DNA from: Eucalyptus grandis
Lineage: Eukaryota; Streptophyta; Magnoliopsida; Myrtales; Myrtaceae
Direction: 5' to 3'
DNA length: 64,000 nt
Assembly (NCBI RefSeq): GCF_016545825.1
Contig: NC_052616.1
Span: 3,472,001 to 3,536,000 of the forward strand
Part shown: positions 59,603 through 64,000 of the stretch, in pieces
How the letters are laid out: each line of letters starts with the position of its first letter
How positions within the stretch are numbered: position 1 is the stretch's first letter
The notes under the pieces: model-generated
Told to the model about the DNA's origin: nothing
The model's database searches: none
The model's input: only the letters and a program-made list of their open reading frames with translations
Position numbers and translations under genes: made by a program

Positions 59603-61411
59603 GAGAAAATGTCACAAATGATCCCTGAACTTTCATCTAATATTCAATTTTATCCATGAGCTTTTGATTTGCTCAATTTGGTTTATGAACTACCACTTAA
59701 TGTGTAATCTCATCCCTAAATTTTTAATTTATTCAATTTGGTCCCTGAATTATCAATAAATGTCCGATCTAGTCCATAATTATTTGAAAATTGATCAATT
59801 TCGTTATTCCGTTAGTTAAAATTAACGAAATTGGCTTCCATGGCTTTTAGTCTCTTAAATATAAAATACAGAAAGACATGTGGAATGTCCACATGGAAAT
59901 TATCAATTGTTTTTTTTTTTAAGACTTAGTATTGAATTATCATTCTCATGAAATGTCAAATTGTGACTACCATATTTGCTTTGAACGAATAAATATTTTA
60001 AGTTCGTACCAAAATTTTCCAGTTTGTTTTTTTTTAAAATAAAGTGTAAACAAAAAAATACAGTGCATACTCTAAAGAACCACTTTTAGGGTAAGAGTAA
60101 AGGAAGATGTACCACCATGAGCATATTAGCAAAGATATAATTGTCGTTACCAACATTGAATGCAAAATTAGCCAGCTACCGGTGATCGCTAACATTCTGT
60201 CAATGTTATTGTCCAAGGTCGACACCGTCAATGCAACAATTGGATGCACAAACTTGATTAGAAAACTACTAATAAAAGGAAGGATTCTGTTTGAACTTTT
60301 GACAAAACAATCCGGGAGCCAAAATGGAAAAAAATAAAATTACAAATACCCATTAAAGTTGAGCAAACCAATGCCCGACTCAAGAGATATGAGCTATAAT
60401 TATTACCAGTAACATCCATCTCTCTTGCCGTAGTTCACTTTCCTTGATATGGGTGAGACCTTGTACACAAGTTATGTTATCATCAACAGGACACATGCCG
60501 ATTTATGTATTATATAGCATGGGATCTCAATCATGGTATTGGAGTCCTCACAATATAAACATGGTCGATCACTCTGGTCATCAACTTTATTAAACTCTCT
60601 GTGAAGAAGACTTATTGGAATTTCATGATGGAGGACGAAGTGTATATTTTCCATTAGTATCTTTGGAATGAAATCGGATGCATGATGTGAGATCGTGTGC
60701 CTAAGCATCATGAAATAAGCCACATCATTTCCTATTTTAAGCAATCTATAAGCAGCCTAGCTATCCATATGGTAAAGGAGAATGCAATTTCTAAAATGTG
60801 AAGAACCAAAAGCCACATTTAATCCCTATATCCATATGTTAAGTTTACAAAGAACCTCTAAGCTCCGATATCAAGATTTTAGACAACCCTAACATCTTAA
60901 TGGCACTTCTCTCCCAAATTTCAAGTTTATCGACAACATCCAGATGGTGTATATGAATATTAGCCGAACACATCTTACAAGGGAAGTTCACGGGTATCAA
61001 ACGAGTTGCTCGAAGGGAGAACGCATAGCCGAAACATCTCGAGAGTCTCGCAAAGCGAGTCTTTCAAAGGATTCTGAACAATTCTCTACTTTTGTAATCA
61101 ATGCTCTCATCTTTAGTAGACCCCTAATTATTTATTGATTCATAATTTTAATAATCCAACTTAGTTCTACGTCATCAATTAATGTTCCACGTCATCACTT
61201 AACGGTTTGAACAAATTGAAGGAATAAGGAACATTTGTTAATAATTCTGGGACTAAATTGAGCAAATCAAAAGTTCAGAGACAAAATTAATAGTTAGGGA
61301 CTAGATTGGACATTTATCGATAATTCAGAGATCAAATTGAACAAATTAAAAATCTAAGATTGGAGTGCACTTTAAAAGTGTAAGTTTGGGTACTATTTGT
61401 GACATTTTTCC
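59603..61411. mobile_element. Non-autonomous Mutator-like element with TIRs of about 240 bp
   Basis: The left end GAGAAAATGTCACAAATGATCC pairs with the right end, which reads GGAAAAATGTCACAAATAGTACC. Similarity continues for about 240 bases on each side through phrases like 'TTTTGATTTGCTCAATTT'. The outside flanks are AAGAAGAAT (59594-59602) and AAGAAAAAT (61412-61420), a 9-bp target duplication with one mismatch; 9 bp is the Mutator signature. The interior (59850-61160) has short minus-strand open frames at 60034-60249 and 60472-60744 but no recognisable transposase. The right end lies 184 bases before the topoisomerase II ATG. Confidence 0.78.
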
Positions 61412-61595
61412 AAGAAAAATAAGAGCAATCAGCGAAATTACGAGAACCTTCCACCAAACTCAAAATAAAATAAAAAATAAAAATTACGAGAACCGAGAAG
61501 CAACCGCCTCAATTCGAAATTCAAACTCTCTCTCCCTCTCTCTCAAACCACCATTTCTTTTTCACTCGCCGCCCCATTCCATCGCCGCTCCCACC

Positions 61596-64000
61596 ATGGC
61601 GCAGACGCTCCCCCTCCAGACCAGCAACATCGCCAACACCGCCGCCGCCGCTCCGCCGGCTCCGGCGGCGGCGGCGCCCCGCAAGGGCAAGACCGTGGAG
61701 GAGACCTACCAGAAGAAGTCCCAGCTGGAGCACATCCTCCTCCGCCCCGACACCTACATCGGCTCCGTCGAGAAGCACACCCAGTCGCTCTGGGTCTACG
61801 AGGGCGACGGCGAGATGGTCCACCGCCTCGTCACCTACGTCCCGGGCCTCTACAAGATCTTCGACGAGATCCTCGTCAACGCCGCCGACAACAAGCAGCG
61901 CGACCCCAGGATGGACTCCCTCAAAGTCACCATCGACGCCGACCGGAACCTCATCAGCGTCTACAACAACGGGGACGGCGTCCCCGTGGAGATGCACCGG
62001 GAGGAGAAGGTCTACGTGCCGGAGCTCATCTTCGGCCACCTCCTCACCAGCAGCAACTACAACGACAACGAGAAGAAGACGACGGGAGGGAGAAACGGGT
62101 ACGGCGCTAAGCTCACGAACATATTCTCCACCGAGTTTGTCATCGAGACGGCCGATGGCAAGAACGGCCTCAAGTACAAGCAGGTATAGACGGCTGATGT
62201 CTTCGATGCGCCTGCGTTACCATTTTTCTCTAGCTTTCATGATTTGGGATTTCTTCAAGTTTGTTTCTTGATGTTAGTCTTGTACATTGCTCTGATTCGA
62301 AGGTTACTGTCTCTGTTTTAAGCTGGCTTTTCTGTATTGGATTTCAGATGTTAGACTGGTTGGGCTTCTGTTTATTTATGTCTTGGATACGCTTACGTTA
62401 CCATTTCCTCTAGATTTCATGATTTGGAATTCCTTCAGATTTTTTTCTTGATGTTAGTTATGTACATTGCTCTGATAATAAGGTTACTGTCTATCTTAAG
62501 CTGCCTTTGTTTGGTCAGAGTGGTGCTGTTATTTTATCTGTTTTCCCTTTTCCAGGACGTCATGTAGTAGTTCTGCTCAAGGTTGTTGCTACTTTTTTTT
62601 AGGATAGTAAACACACTCATTTTGTTCTTCTGTGGAATGTTCTTGCCGTTTTCATTGGGTTAGTGGAATCAATTTGGTTGAACTGCTATGATGATCTGTT
62701 CCAATGATTTGAAGGTTTTCTCAAAGAACATGGGAGTGAAAGGAGCACCTGAAATCAAGGCCTGCAAGGCCGGCGAAAACTGGACCAAGGTCTCATTCAA
62801 ACCAGACTTGGCAAAGTTTAACATGACCCACCTTGAAGATGATGTGGTTGCTTTGATGAAAAAGCGTGTCATTGACATGGCTGGGTGTCTTGGAAAGACA
62901 GTGAAGGTCGAGCTGAACGGCAAAAGGGTTCCTGTCAAAACATTTGCTGAATATGTCGGCCTCTACTTAAAATCCGCCTCTAAAAATAGACCAGAAGCCT
63001 CCCTCCCAAGGTCCTCTCCTCTCCTTTTCTTTTTGTTTGATTATAATCTTTTTTGTAGTTTGAGATGGTATCTGAAAGCCAAATTTACTTGATTGGCTCA
63101 GGATTGAGGAGACTGTGAATGAGAGGTGGGAAGTCTGTGTAAGCCTAAGTGAAGGACAGTTTCAACAGGTACTTTAAATACATTTTTTTTTCCAGTAACA
63201 GGCAAATATAGAGCTAGTACTACTGCACGAATTTAACGTGGTGAATTCTGCAACAGGTCAGCTTTGTGAACGGGATAGCTACTATTAAGGGAGGGACACA
63301 TGTTGATTATGTGACTAATCAGATTGCCAACCATGTTATGAGTGTTGTGAACAAGAAGAATAAGAATGCCAACCTCAAAGCCCATCACGTGAAGAGTCAT
63401 TTATGGGTTTTTGTCAATGCCCTCATTGACAATCCTGCTTTTGACTCTCAGACTAAGGAAACTTTGACACTTCGTCAGAGCAGCTTCGGATCCAAGTGTG
63501 AACTATCAGACAAGTTCCTACAAAAAGGTTGGGCACTCTTTAGTGAATGTAATGAAATTGATCGATTGACTTTTAGATAACTTTTGCTTATGCTTGCTAT
63601 AATGCAGTGGCAAAGTCTGGAATTGTTGAGTCTCTACTCTCATGGGCAAATTTCAAGCAGAGCAAAGACCTAAAGAAAACTGATGGGTCGAAGAGAGAGA
63701 ACCTCCGTGGGATTCCCAAGCTTGAGGATGCTAATGACGCTGGAGGTAGAAACTCTGATAAGTGCACCCTGATTTTGACAGAAGGAGATTCCGCAAAGGC
63801 CCTTGCAGTAAGTGCTGGTACCTTTTGGATGCATGAGATGGAAAACTTCTTAATTTTGTGGCTGAACATTCTCAAAGAGTTGGCTAACCAAACTGAGGAT
63901 TGATGCAGATGGCCGGGCTTTCTGTTGTCGGTCGAGATCGTTATGGCGTGTTTCCTTTGAGAGGCAAACTACTCAACGTGAGGGAAGCCAGCCATAGTCA
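61596..64000 (+). CDS. TOP2: DNA topoisomerase II, 5' part (runs off the window)
   Basis: This nuclear ATP-dependent type II topoisomerase passes one duplex through a double-strand break to decatenate and relax DNA. Exons in the window are 61596-62183, 62715-63010, 63102-63168, 63257-63527, 63608-63807 and 63909-64000 (incomplete), about 504 residues with all phases consistent. The N terminus is Ala/Pro-rich. Then come the GHKL ATPase motifs: EILVNAADN (91-99, catalytic Glu91), VYNNGDGVP (122-130) and the ATP-binding loop TGGRNGYGAKL (163-173). The transducer region follows (VSFVNGIATIKGGTHVDYVT). The TOPRIM motif LILTEGDSAKALA (462-474) has the metal-binding Glu466. The last exon reads MAGLSVVGRDRYGVFPLRGK. 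The catalytic Tyr and the C-terminal domain lie beyond the window. The start is the first ATG, in a CCACCATGGCG context. Confidence 0.96.
62196..62509 (+). repeat. Imperfect tandem duplication in TOP2 intron 1
   Basis: Segments 62196-62330 and 62377-62509 align as direct copies about 181 bases apart. Shared phrases are TTACCATTT, TTTCATGATTTGG, TTCTTGATGTTAGT, TGTACATTGCTCTGAT and AAGGTTACTGTCT. Intron splice sites lie outside the repeat. Confidence 0.75.

Noticed and set aside
1..64000. tRNA genes, rRNA genes, CRISPR arrays, bacterial operons
   Set aside because: No cloverleaf with intact A and B boxes was found; the only B-box-like hit I kept is in the SINE at 48961. Nothing prokaryotic is present, and CRISPR arrays are not expected in a plant nuclear genome.

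Overview
The window is nuclear DNA of a woody eudicot. The evidence is split genes with GT-AG introns, GC-rich first exons, AT-rich intergenic DNA, a Copia relic, many MITE-like repeats, and a TIR-NBS-LRR gene, a class that monocots lack. The feel of the genes and repeats is compatible with Myrtales such as Eucalyptus, but that is only an impression; no marker in the window proves it.

Layout. 726-2971 (+) encodes a bHLH transcription factor of the bHLH49/62/78 (CIB-like) group. 5297-9695 is a dead Copia element with a nested solo-LTR-like insertion. 10.3-17.0 kb is repeat-rich and has no recognisable gene. 17041-21706 (-) encodes a three-FKBP-domain plus TPR peptidyl-prolyl isomerase (ROF1/ROF2 family) with an unexpected hydrophobic C-terminal tail. 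24337-29959 (+) is PRD1, a meiotic double-strand-break factor. 32.5-34.2 kb holds MULE-like and hAT-like MITEs. 34724-39768 (-) encodes a long acidic protein with one N-terminal C2H2 finger. 40.5-47 kb is repeats, including a LINE relic and a block duplicated at 55.9-56.6 kb. 48008-53013 (-) is a TIR-NBS-LRR disease-resistance gene broken in its LRR exon by a SINE. 53.1-61.4 kb is repeats ending in a 1.8-kb Mutator-like element with 9-bp target duplications. 61596 to the window edge (+) is the 5' part of DNA topoisomerase II.

The genes do not form a pathway and appear to be independent transcription units. PRD1 and topoisomerase II both act on DNA, but they lie 32 kb apart and nothing suggests co-regulation.

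The most notable point is that PRD1, the zinc-finger gene and the TNL each need exactly one extra base at a short mononucleotide run to restore an otherwise full-length frame. This looks like residual indel error in a long-read assembly. The SINE in the TNL, by contrast, has a target-site duplication, and removing the SINE plus one repeat restores the frame, so it is a real insertion. The other main leads are the putative tail anchor on the FKBP, a GC-AG intron in PRD1, the Mutator-like element ending 184 bp before the topoisomerase II start codon, and a set of repeats with AT-rich arms around GC-rich cores. I found no clearly new biological system.
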